5,568 nucleotides of DNA from Pirellulales bacterium (GTDB lineage: Bacteria; Planctomycetota; Planctomycetia; Pirellulales; Thermoguttaceae), in NCBI GenBank assembly GCA_030642635.1, contig DAOWNK010000215.1, positions 1-5,568 on the forward strand, written 5' to 3'. The notes beneath the pieces were generated by a model. The model was not told where the DNA came from and did not search any database. It saw only the letters and a list, made by a program, of their open reading frames with translations. Below are positions 1 through 5,568 of the stretch, one piece after another (the first letter of the stretch is position 1; every line of letters begins with the position of its first letter). A program made the position numbers and the translations under genes.

Positions 1-1
1 A

Positions 2-529
2 CAAAAGTTTCCGGTGGACGATCTCCCTGCGCTGACCGACCGGTTCGACATGCTGGGTGCGACGATTGGCAAACCGCAGGAAGAGGTCGATTTGTATTTT
101 GCGCACCCGGGCCGCGATTTCGCCAAGACCGACGAGGCGCTGCGAATCCGTCGTAAGGGCGCCTCGAATATGATTACGTACAAAGGCCCCAAAATCGACA
201 AAACGACCAAAACCAGGCACGAGATAGAGCTGCCCTTGCCGTCGGAAAACGGGACCGCCGAGGCCTGGATCGGCTTGTTGGAGGTGCTTGGATTCGAGCA
301 GGTAGGCGAGGTCCGAAAATCCAGACGTAAGGTTGGTATCATTTGGGGCGGACATTGGGTCGAAGGCTCGCTGGACGAGGTCGAAGGACTTGGTACGTTC
401 GCCGAGTTGGAATTGATTGTCGAGGAGAATCAACTTGCACAGGCCAAATCGTGCATCGTCTCGCTGGCCAAGGCCTTGCAACTCTCCCAAAGCGAGCGAC
501 GCAGTTATTTAGAATTGCTACTTACGTAA
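2..529 (+). CDS. CYTH domain protein, class IV adenylate cyclase (CyaB)-like, 5' end cut by window
   Basis: This is a member of the CYTH superfamily, whose tunnel-fold enzymes act on triphosphate substrates with divalent metal (class IV adenylate cyclase, thiamine triphosphatase, inorganic triphosphatase). The frame is open to the left edge, where it reads QKFPVDDL; this fits the end of the family's N-terminal ExExK signature, so the GTG at 14 is not the real start and only a few residues are missing. The 175 visible residues keep the expected charged strands: DLYFAHPGRDF, DEALRIRRK, ITYKGPK, TRHEIELPLP, RKSRRK, and the acidic strands SLDEVEGLGTFAELEL near the C-terminus, ending in SYLELLL. 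Length and motif spacing match the CyaB subgroup of about 180 residues. The substrate cannot be chosen from sequence: cAMP synthesis is known for only some members, and triphosphatase activity is equally possible. The stop codon overlaps the start of the downstream transporter. Confidence 0.85.
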   Translation, partial: QKFPVDDLPALTDRFDMLGATIGKPQEEVDLYFAHPGRDFAKTDEALRIRRKGASNMITYKGPKIDKTTKTRHEIELPLPSENGTAEAWIGLLEVLGFEQVGEVRKSRRKVGIIWGGHWVEGSLDEVEGLGTFAELELIVEENQLAQAKSCIVSLAKALQLSQSERRSYLELLLT

Positions 530-1881
530 TGCACCCCGCCTCAAACGACATCCCCCCGGAACAAGATTCGGTCATCCCGAACGACTGGCCCAGCCACGCA
601 GAGATCGAAACCCACGAGCCGCGCAACCTGATGTTGCTGGCCGTGCACCAGATCGTTTACCGCATCGGCTGGATATTCAAGACCGAGAGCGTAATCATCC
701 CGGCGTTTTTAGACGCGGTGGCCGGTGCGGGCTGGATTCGAGGCTGCCTGCCGGTGCTCAGCCGCTTCGGCAGCATCCCGCCGGTTTTCTGCGCTGGGCT
801 GCTCGGGGCCATACGGCATAAGAAATTCGCACTGGCATTGTTCACCGTGTTGATGAGTCTGCCGTTCGGCGTGCTTTCGGCAACCTGGTTCTCGGTCGGT
901 GGAGCGTCACGCTTTTGGATGCCGTGGCTGTTTTTGGCGCTTTACGGCATGTTTTTCGTACTGGTCGGGCTGTACCACTTGTCGTTCGGCATGGTGCAGG
1001 GGAAATTGATCAGACCAACCCGACGCGGACGCCTGCTGCTGATTTCGACGTTCTATGGCTCGCTGCCAGCGATGCTGTTGGCCTGGTGGCTGTTGGACCG
1101 TTGGCTCCGGCTGCCGGATGGAGGGTTTGGGTACATCTTTGCGATTACTTCGATTTGCTTCTTCCTGTCGGGACTTCTGGTATTGCTGTTGTTGGAACCG
1201 GCCGATGCCGTTTGTAGCAGTAGCAGCATACAGATTCGCGGGAGCCTGCGCGATACTTGGCACGTGCTCCGGTCCGACCGGAATTTGCGCCGACTGGTGA
1301 TTGTGGCCATGCTATTCGGCACCGGGCTTATCATCGTGCCGCATTACCAGGCATTGGCCCGAGAGGAACTGAACCTGGCAGGCGTCAACCTGATGGTTTG
1401 GGTAATCACGCAGAACGCCAGCGTGGGCATTTTCAGCCTGTTCGTCGGGCCGCTGGCCGACGCCTGGGGTAATCGTCTGACGTTGCGTGTGTTGGTTTTC
1501 GGCTCGGCCGTTGCTCCGCTGATTGCCGTGTTGTTGCCGCACTGTTTCGGACCGGTCGGTGCATCTCTGTTTTGGGCGGTTTACATTCCGCTTGGCATCA
1601 TCCCACTGGTGTCGCGGATACTGGCGAACTACGCCCTGGAAATATGCCAACCGGCCGAGCACGCCCGATACTTGAGTACTGTAAGCCTTTGCCTGGCAGT
1701 GCCGTTTTTGCTGTCTCCAGCGGTCGGCTGGCTGGTCGACGTGGTCGGATTCACCGTGGTGTTTTCCACAACTGCCGTGCTCATCATACTCGGCGGATTT
1801 ATGACGTTCCGGCTGGAGGAGCCGCGTCATCGGCTACCGGGCATTAAACCATGGTCGGTCGACACCGGCGGGGATGAGTAG
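529..1881 (+). CDS. Major facilitator superfamily (MFS) transporter, 12 predicted membrane helices
   Basis: This is a 450-residue integral inner-membrane protein, the usual size of an MFS permease. I chose the ATG at 529 because the frame upstream of it lies inside the CYTH gene in another frame; the junction TAATG overlaps by one base and has no evident Shine-Dalgarno, which suggests coupled translation. A hydrophilic N-terminus (about residues 1-32) precedes hydrophobic segments at roughly 33-62, 73-93, 100-120, 131-156, 168-190 and 200-222. A polar central loop (223-252) follows, then segments at 254-272, 287-307, 319-338, 343-365, 383-403 and 405-427. The loop between the second and third helices of the C-half has the motif-A-like GPLADAWGNRLTLR (307-320). 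The matching N-half loop (AGLLGAIRHKK, 89-99) is degenerate and lacks the usual Asp. The transported substrate is not apparent. Membership of MFS rests on helix pattern and motif A rather than on a recognised subfamily. Confidence 0.8.
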   Translation: MHPASNDIPPEQDSVIPNDWPSHAEIETHEPRNLMLLAVHQIVYRIGWIFKTESVIIPAFLDAVAGAGWIRGCLPVLSRFGSIPPVFCAGLLGAIRHKKFALALFTVLMSLPFGVLSATWFSVGGASRFWMPWLFLALYGMFFVLVGLYHLSFGMVQGKLIRPTRRGRLLLISTFYGSLPAMLLAWWLLDRWLRLPDGGFGYIFAITSICFFLSGLLVLLLLEPADAVCSSSSIQIRGSLRDTWHVLRSDRNLRRLVIVAMLFGTGLIIVPHYQALAREELNLAGVNLMVWVITQNASVGIFSLFVGPLADAWGNRLTLRVLVFGSAVAPLIAVLLPHCFGPVGASLFWAVYIPLGIIPLVSRILANYALEICQPAEHARYLSTVSLCLAVPFLLSPAVGWLVDVVGFTVVFSTTAVLIILGGFMTFRLEEPRHRLPGIKPWSVDTGGDE

Positions 1882-1891
1882 AAACGAGGTA

Positions 1892-1974
1892 ATTAGGGAT
1901 TGGGGATTAGGGATTGGGTATTTGTGGAGACCCCGATCCCATCGATTCCCAATCCCTAATCCCCAATCCCTAAT
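1892..1974. repeat. Perfect 27-bp inverted repeat built of 14-bp G-rich units, G-quadruplex-capable
   Basis: The left arm is 1892-1918 and the right arm 1948-1974; the arms are exact reverse complements of 27 bp separated by a 29-base loop. Each arm is nearly two tandem copies of ATTAGGGATTGGGG, so it holds four G-runs of 3-4 spaced by 3-4 bases on one strand (+ for the left arm, - for the right). This matches the canonical G-quadruplex pattern. The minus-strand G-runs continue past the arm in both directions, giving eight runs over 1931-1978. The element fills the gap between two converging genes, starting 10 bases after the transporter stop; on the other side, the last G of the mutL TAG stop is the first G of a GGGG run. 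Confidence 0.95.
1892..1974. terminator. Possible bidirectional transcription terminator or transcript-end stem-loop
   Basis: RNA from either strand would fold into a 27-bp stem with a 29-base loop immediately after the stop codon of the transporter (+) or mutL (-). The position between two convergent operons is where a shared terminator is expected. There is no T-tract after either arm, so it is not a classical intrinsic terminator. A role in RNA end protection or in blocking read-through is inferred from position and structure only. Confidence 0.4.
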
Positions 1975-1977
1975 CCC

Positions 1978-3786
1978 CTACACCCGCTTGAACCGCTTAT
2001 CTAGCTCCTCGCGTGTGAAGATCAACTCACTCGGACGGCCGTGCGGGCAGTGATGCGAGGAGGCGACCAGCCGGCGCTGTTGCAGCAATGCGTCGATCTC
2101 CTCAGGCGCCAGCCGATCTCCCGCCTTGACGGCCGCCCTGCAGGCGATCGTGTGCAGCAACTCGTCCAGCAGATCGCCGCGGTCCGGCTCCCGTTTGCCG
2201 GAGATCAGTTTATCGAGCAGTTCGCGGAGCACCTCGGCGGGGCTGAGGTTGGCCAACATCGCTGGGAAGCCGGCAATCAGTACGGTGTTGCCGCCGAACG
2301 GCTCGATTTTCATGCCCAGTTCGGCCAGCAGATCGCGGTTTTCCAATGCGGCGGCCGCCTCGTCGGCGGCAAGGTCGACCGGCTCTGGCACCAGCAGGTT
2401 TTGCGTCTCGATCTCTCCGGAGCAGACACGCTCGCGTAGTTGCTCGTACAGTATCCGCTCGTGCAAGGCGTGCTGGTCGATGATCGTCACGCCCTCCTCA
2501 GTCTCGGTGACCAGGTATCGGTTGTGGATTTGCAGCGCTCGGGCAGGCGTTTGCATATCGCCGGCCGGCGGCGCCATGGCGCGATCCAGCCGCGTGATCT
2601 CAAGCGGCTGCCGATCGGCCGAAGCACGTCCTATACTGAACGCATCCTGGGCCGCTGATTCCGGACCGGCGGCGGTGTCCCACGAGGCGACCTTTTCCTT
2701 GGCCCAATCGACTACCTCTTGTCGCAACTCGGTTTCCCGGCTTGAGTTGTAACTGCCGACCGGCTCGCCCGAATCGACCGGCCGTACTCGCACGGTCAGG
2801 TCGGTGGCGAGGAATTTCGAGCGGAGCGTCGAGAGCAACTGGCTGTAGAGCCGGCCGGAATCCTGGAATCGGACCTCGAGCTTGGTCGGATGCACGTTCA
2901 CATCGACCGTTTCCGGCGGCATGTCGAGTGTCAAAAAGGCGATCGGGTATCGGCCGGAGGTAAGCAGCCCACGATACGCTTCGCTCAAGGCGTGCTGTAG
3001 CGAGCGGTCGCGGATGTACCGGCCGTTCAGGAATACGTACTGCATGCGATTGTTGGCGCGACTGTGCATCGGGTCTGCCACGTAGCCGGACAATCGGACC
3101 TGAGCGTCGGTGCTCTCGACGTGGATCAGCCCCTCGGCCAGTTCCCGACCAAATAGCCGTTCGATCCGTTCGAACATGCCGTCGCAGCCGGGCAGATCGA
3201 ACACCAGCCGGTCGTTGTGTCGCAAGGTGAACTGTACGTGCGGCACGCCCAGGGCGATTCGTGTGAACGCCTCGCTTGTATGCCCGAATTCGGTTTGCAC
3301 GGTGCGCAGGAACTTCCGACGGACCGGCGTGTTGAAGAACAGGTTATGCACCTCGACCGACGTGCCGACCGGGCAGCCGCACGGTACGGCCTCGGTCGCC
3401 ACGCCGCCGGTCACCGCCAACTCGGCGCCGCTGTCGCTTTCCGGTGTTCGGCTCCGCAGCACCGTTCGGCTGACCGAGGCGATCGAGGCGAGCGCCTCGC
3501 CGCGGAACCCCAGCGTGCCGACTCGGAACAGGTCGTCGGCCTCGCTGAGTTTACTTGTGGCATGGCTGGCCACCGCTAATTGAAGTTCATCGGCCGGGAT
3601 ACCGCAGCCGTCGTCGACCACGCGGATCAACTCGCTGCCGCCACGCTGCACGGCCACGTCGATTCGCTTTGCACAGGCATCGACGGCGTTCTCCATCAGT
3701 TCTTTAAGCACGCTTGCCGGCCGTTCGATCACCTCTCCGGCGGCGATTTTGTTTATCAGGGATTGGGAAAGTTGGAGGATTGGCAT
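1978..3786 (-). CDS. mutL: DNA mismatch repair protein MutL, endonuclease-type
   Basis: MutL is the dimeric ATPase that links mismatch recognition by MutS to strand incision. The gene is complete at 602 residues, a normal length. The N-terminal GHKL ATPase is intact: KELMENAVDA with Glu29 and Asn33 (residues 28-37), DDGCGI (58-63), SHATSKL (74-80), GTLGFRGEALASI (90-102), and the HPTK lysine at 302 in the transducer domain. A variable linker covers about 330-415. The C-terminal domain has DQHALHERILYE (437-448), the DQHA(X)2E(X)4E endonuclease motif, followed by the metal-site motifs ACR (548-550) and CPHGRP (580-585). It should therefore nick DNA itself, as in bacteria without MutH. The ATG at 3786 gives the standard MPILQL start before the conserved INKIAAGEV. 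It starts four bases after the stop of the upstream response regulator, so the two are probably cotranscribed. No mutS is in the window. Confidence 0.97.
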   Translation of the reverse strand: MPILQLSQSLINKIAAGEVIERPASVLKELMENAVDACAKRIDVAVQRGGSELIRVVDDGCGIPADELQLAVASHATSKLSEADDLFRVGTLGFRGEALASIASVSRTVLRSRTPESDSGAELAVTGGVATEAVPCGCPVGTSVEVHNLFFNTPVRRKFLRTVQTEFGHTSEAFTRIALGVPHVQFTLRHNDRLVFDLPGCDGMFERIERLFGRELAEGLIHVESTDAQVRLSGYVADPMHSRANNRMQYVFLNGRYIRDRSLQHALSEAYRGLLTSGRYPIAFLTLDMPPETVDVNVHPTKLEVRFQDSGRLYSQLLSTLRSKFLATDLTVRVRPVDSGEPVGSYNSSRETELRQEVVDWAKEKVASWDTAAGPESAAQDAFSIGRASADRQPLEITRLDRAMAPPAGDMQTPARALQIHNRYLVTETEEGVTIIDQHALHERILYEQLRERVCSGEIETQNLLVPEPVDLAADEAAAALENRDLLAELGMKIEPFGGNTVLIAGFPAMLANLSPAEVLRELLDKLISGKREPDRGDLLDELLHTIACRAAVKAGDRLAPEEIDALLQQRRLVASSHHCPHGRPSELIFTREELDKRFKRV

Positions 3787-3790
3787 GGAA

Positions 3791-5185
3791 CTATAACTTA
3801 TATCCCTTTATCTTCCGATACAGCGTTCTTTCGCCGATGCCGAGCCATTCGGCGGCTTTTTCGCGATTGTCGCCGGTGGCACGGAGTGTTTCGGCGATAA
3901 ACAACCGCTCGATCTCTTCGAGCGGCTTTCCGACCATGGCGGCCAGCGAGTCGGTCGGCGTCCGGCCGTCTGGTTCGACCGGCTCGGCCAGTTCCTCGGG
4001 CAGGTCGTCGATGTCTAGCAGGCCGTCGTAATCGACCACGACCATGCTCTCGATTACGTTTCGCAACTGGCGGACGTTGCCCGGCCAATCGTATGCCAGC
4101 AACTTGCGCCGCGCCGTCGGAGAGATGCCCTTGATCCGTTTGTCGTGCTGCTTGGTAAACTGTCGCATGAAGTAGTCGATCAGGATTGGCAGGTCGGCAC
4201 TGCGTTCAACTAGCGTCGGCAGTCGGATGGTGACCACCTTCAGTCGATGATACAGGTCGCTTCGGAAGCTGCCCTCGGCGATCGACTCCTTCAGGTCGCG
4301 GTTGGTGGCCGAGAGTATTCGCACGTTGACCTGGATTGGATCGTTCGACCCGACGCGTGTGATCCGGCCGTTTTCAAGCACTCGCAGCAGCTTGATTTGG
4401 GTAGCCATGGGCATATCGCCCACTTCGTCGAGAAACATGGTCCCGCCGTCGGCGTACTCGAACTTGCCTACCCGATTGGTCGATGCGTCGGTGAACGCGC
4501 CGCGGACGTGTCCGAACAGTTCGCTTTCCAGTATGTTTTCACTTAGTGCGGCGCAGTTAAGCGCAACGAACGGTCTGTTCTTTCGCGGGCTGTTCTGGTG
4601 TATGGCCGCCGCGACGAGTTCCTTGCCGGTTCCGGTGGCGCCCTCGATCAGCACGGTTGCAGCGGTCGGGGCGATGCGTTTAAGCCGTTCGATGACGTCT
4701 CGCATCTGCCGGCTGTCGCCGATGACGCCCTCGAAGCCGAACTTCTCGTCCAGCCGGCGTTTCAACTCGACGTTTGTTCGGCGCAGTCGGGCACTCTCGG
4801 CCGCCTTTTCGGCAATCGTCCGAAGCTGGTTGACATCGAGCGGTTTGAGCAGGTAGTTGAACGCCCCCTGCTTCATGGCCTCGACGGCCGACGGGACGGT
4901 GCCGTGACCGGTCATGATGATGACCTCGGCGTCCGGCTGGGCGTTTTTCGCCCGGGCGAGAATCCCCAGCCCGTCGATGTCGTTCATCACCAGGTCGGTG
5001 ATGATAACATCGAATGCCGACTGCTCGATCATCTCGGCCCCTTGTGTTCCGGACGTGGCTACTTTTGAGCGGAACCCCACCCGATCGAGGCTTTCGGCCA
5101 CCACCTCGGCATGGGCAATGTCGTTATCGACGATCAGCACGTCAATTGGCGGATCGCCGGCTGCTTTCGATTCGGCGTTTGTCAT
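3791..5185 (-). CDS. Sigma-54-dependent response regulator, NtrC/AtoC family (REC-AAA+-Fis HTH)
   Basis: This is a 464-residue cytoplasmic activator that, once phosphorylated by a partner histidine kinase, should use ATP hydrolysis to open sigma-54 promoters. The receiver domain (about 14-128) has the acidic pocket Asp20/Asp22, phosphoacceptor Asp64 in IITDLVM, Thr92 in MTGHG and Lys114 in LKPLD. The AAA+ domain (about 153-380) has Walker A GATGTGKE (182-189), the sigma-54-contact loop as GAFTDA (229-234) instead of GAFTGA, Walker B GGTMFLDEV (247-255), the arginine-finger region FRSDLYHRL (307-315), and WPGNVRQLRN (367-376). A Fis-type HTH closes the protein (about 422-464). The frame stays open to an ATG at 5389, but that 68-residue extension is translated intergenic repeat, so I place the start at 5185, just ahead of the REC domain. 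An ATG at 5212 is a weaker alternative. No Shine-Dalgarno is evident at either. No kinase gene is in the window, and its targets are unknown. Confidence 0.93.
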   Translation of the reverse strand: MTNAESKAAGDPPIDVLIVDNDIAHAEVVAESLDRVGFRSKVATSGTQGAEMIEQSAFDVIITDLVMNDIDGLGILARAKNAQPDAEVIIMTGHGTVPSAVEAMKQGAFNYLLKPLDVNQLRTIAEKAAESARLRRTNVELKRRLDEKFGFEGVIGDSRQMRDVIERLKRIAPTAATVLIEGATGTGKELVAAAIHQNSPRKNRPFVALNCAALSENILESELFGHVRGAFTDASTNRVGKFEYADGGTMFLDEVGDMPMATQIKLLRVLENGRITRVGSNDPIQVNVRILSATNRDLKESIAEGSFRSDLYHRLKVVTIRLPTLVERSADLPILIDYFMRQFTKQHDKRIKGISPTARRKLLAYDWPGNVRQLRNVIESMVVVDYDGLLDIDDLPEELAEPVEPDGRTPTDSLAAMVGKPLEEIERLFIAETLRATGDNREKAAEWLGIGERTLYRKIKGYKL

Positions 5186-5205
5186 AAAGGCGATGATACA
5201 GCATA

Positions 5206-5228
5206 CTGCCATTTTGGCATAGTGGCAG
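5206..5228. promoter_or_regulatory. Small overlapping inverted repeats in the regulator's leader
   Basis: TGCCA (5207-5211) pairs with TGGCA (5215-5219) across a 3-base loop. Alternatively, CTGCCA (5206-5211) pairs with TGGCAG (5223-5228) across 11 bases. The two foldings share the left arm and lie about 20-45 bases upstream of the preferred regulator start. This could be an operator or an RNA switch in the leader, but arms this short can occur by chance. Confidence 0.2.
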
Positions 5229-5262
5229 GGGTTCCTGAGGCATGTGTGCCCATGCTGTGTGA

Positions 5263-5366
5263 GGCGTCTCCGCTGTGGGAGGCGTCTCCGCTTGTGGGAA
5301 GGCGTCTCCGCTGTGGGAGGCGTCTCCGCTTGTGGGAAGGCGTCTCCGCTGTGGGAGGCGTCTCCG
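5263..5366. repeat. Tandem array of alternating 18- and 20-bp units (38-bp higher-order period)
   Basis: Five full units stand head to tail without spacers: GGCGTCTCCGCTGTGGGA (18 bp) at 5263-5280, 5301-5318 and 5339-5356, alternating with GGCGTCTCCGCTTGTGGGAA (20 bp) at 5281-5300 and 5319-5338. A truncated sixth copy, GGCGTCTCCG, is at 5357-5366. The full units are identical within each class, which points to recent expansion by a 38-bp step. The trailing CTGTGTGA at 5255-5262 resembles a decayed unit end. The array sits 78 bases upstream of the response-regulator start. The 38-bp period is not a multiple of three, which argues against it being coding. Confidence 0.95.
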
Positions 5367-5426
5367 ACGGCGATAACCACGTACATCAACTCGAAAATGT
5401 CGTTTTCCCGGGGTTTTGTAAATTAT

Positions 5427-5456
5427 TGGACAGTTGGACGCACGTTGGCCTGTCCA
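5427..5456. promoter_or_regulatory. Interrupted inverted repeat TGGACAG...CTGTCCA
   Basis: TGGACAG (5427-5433) and CTGTCCA (5450-5456) are perfect 7-bp arms separated by 16 bases. On the plus strand TTGGAC (5434-5439) and CATAAA (5455-5460) resemble weak -35 and -10 boxes with 15-base spacing, so the repeat could be an operator over a rightward promoter. The match is too poor to call a promoter firmly. Confidence 0.25.
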
Positions 5457-5549
5457 TAAATGCCAATCAACCGCTGCCGGCATAAGCAAGACGTGATCCG
5501 GAAGAACCACACGGCGTGCAAGCACGGCGGCTAAACTGGAGCGAGATAA

Positions 5550-5568
5550 ATGTTCGTAACGCTTCAGC
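5550..5568 (+). CDS. Possible start of an unidentified rightward gene, cut by window edge
   Basis: An ATG at 5550 opens a frame reading MFVTLQ to the edge. GGAG at 5538-5541 stands eight bases upstream, a well-spaced Shine-Dalgarno and the best ribosome site in this intergenic region. If real, the gene would diverge from the response regulator. Only six codons are visible, so no function can be suggested and the start could be fortuitous. Confidence 0.25.

Larger units (their letters stand above)
5186..5568. other. Intergenic region upstream of the response regulator
   Basis: These 383 bases hold the tandem array, two small inverted-repeat sites and possibly the start of a rightward gene at the far right. 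The promoter of the regulator-mutL operon should be here unless the operon continues beyond the window. I looked for a minus-strand sigma-54 site (GG-N10-GC) between the array and the right edge and found none. AATAAT on the minus strand (5427-5422) resembles a -10 box but has no convincing -35. Open frames in both directions through this region are translations of the repeat and show no recognisable protein. Confidence 0.6.

Noticed and set aside
14..16. GTG as the start of the CYTH gene
   Set aside because: The frame is open upstream to the window edge and reads QKFPV, consistent with the end of the ExExK signature, so the true start is outside.
343..528. N-terminal extension of the MFS transporter back to an ATG at 343
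   Set aside because: It lies wholly inside the conserved C-terminal half of the CYTH gene in another frame and encodes an Arg/Gly-rich sequence with no membrane helix.
2041..3583. Several plus-strand open frames opposite mutL
   Set aside because: They are antisense shadows of a fully conserved mutL in GC-rich DNA, with Arg/Ser-rich translations and no domain.
5240..5255. GCATG/CATGC inverted repeat with a 6-base loop
   Set aside because: Five-bp arms next to the array are within chance expectation and no function follows from the position.
5263..5366. CRISPR-like repeat array
   Set aside because: Units are 18 and 20 bp and directly abut one another; there are no unique spacers and no cas genes in the window.
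5142..5525. 127-residue minus-strand open frame starting at 5525
   Set aside because: It runs through the tandem array and overlaps the regulator's N-terminal region in another frame; the translation is low-complexity repeat with no recognisable domain.
5381..5568. Sigma-54 (-24/-12) promoter for the regulator itself
   Set aside because: I checked GG-N10-GC spacing by eye on the minus strand and found no match, so autoregulation by sigma-54 is not supported here.

Overview
The window is about 5.6 kb of moderately GC-rich bacterial DNA holding two short convergent gene pairs. Several things suggest a free-living Gram-negative-type bacterium with sigma-54 control, and a planctomycete is my best guess: an NtrC-type response regulator, a MutL with an intrinsic-endonuclease motif, weak or absent Shine-Dalgarno sites, and G-rich and GGCGTCTCC-type intergenic repeats. 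The phylum assignment is inference from style, not from a marker gene.

Layout: (1) 2-529 (+) is the 3' part of a CYTH-superfamily gene (class IV adenylate cyclase CyaB / thiamine-triphosphatase-like) whose true start lies left of the window. (2) 529-1881 (+) is a 450-residue, 12-helix major facilitator superfamily transporter. Its ATG overlaps the CYTH stop by one base (TAATG), so the two are probably translationally coupled. (3) 1882-1977 is a convergent intergenic gap filled by a perfect 27-bp inverted repeat made of 14-bp G-rich units. (4) 1978-3786 (-) is mutL, complete, with both the GHKL ATPase and the C-terminal endonuclease motifs. (5) 3791-5185 (-) is a complete NtrC/AtoC-type sigma-54-dependent response regulator (REC, AAA+, Fis HTH), four bases upstream of mutL. 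(6) 5186-5568 carries no clear complete gene. It holds a tandem array of alternating 18- and 20-bp units, small inverted repeats, and possibly the first codons of a rightward gene at 5550.

The minus-strand genes form an apparent operon, response regulator then mutL, which is an uncommon pairing of a signalling regulator with a mismatch-repair gene. The plus-strand pair links a triphosphate-binding enzyme with a transporter of unknown substrate. The two operons converge on the G-rich inverted repeat, which probably separates their transcripts.

I see no CRISPR array, RNA gene, transposase or defence system. The coding content is mostly ordinary. The most interesting parts are the two repeat structures, the regulator-mutL linkage, and the GAFTDA variant of the sigma-54-contact loop.
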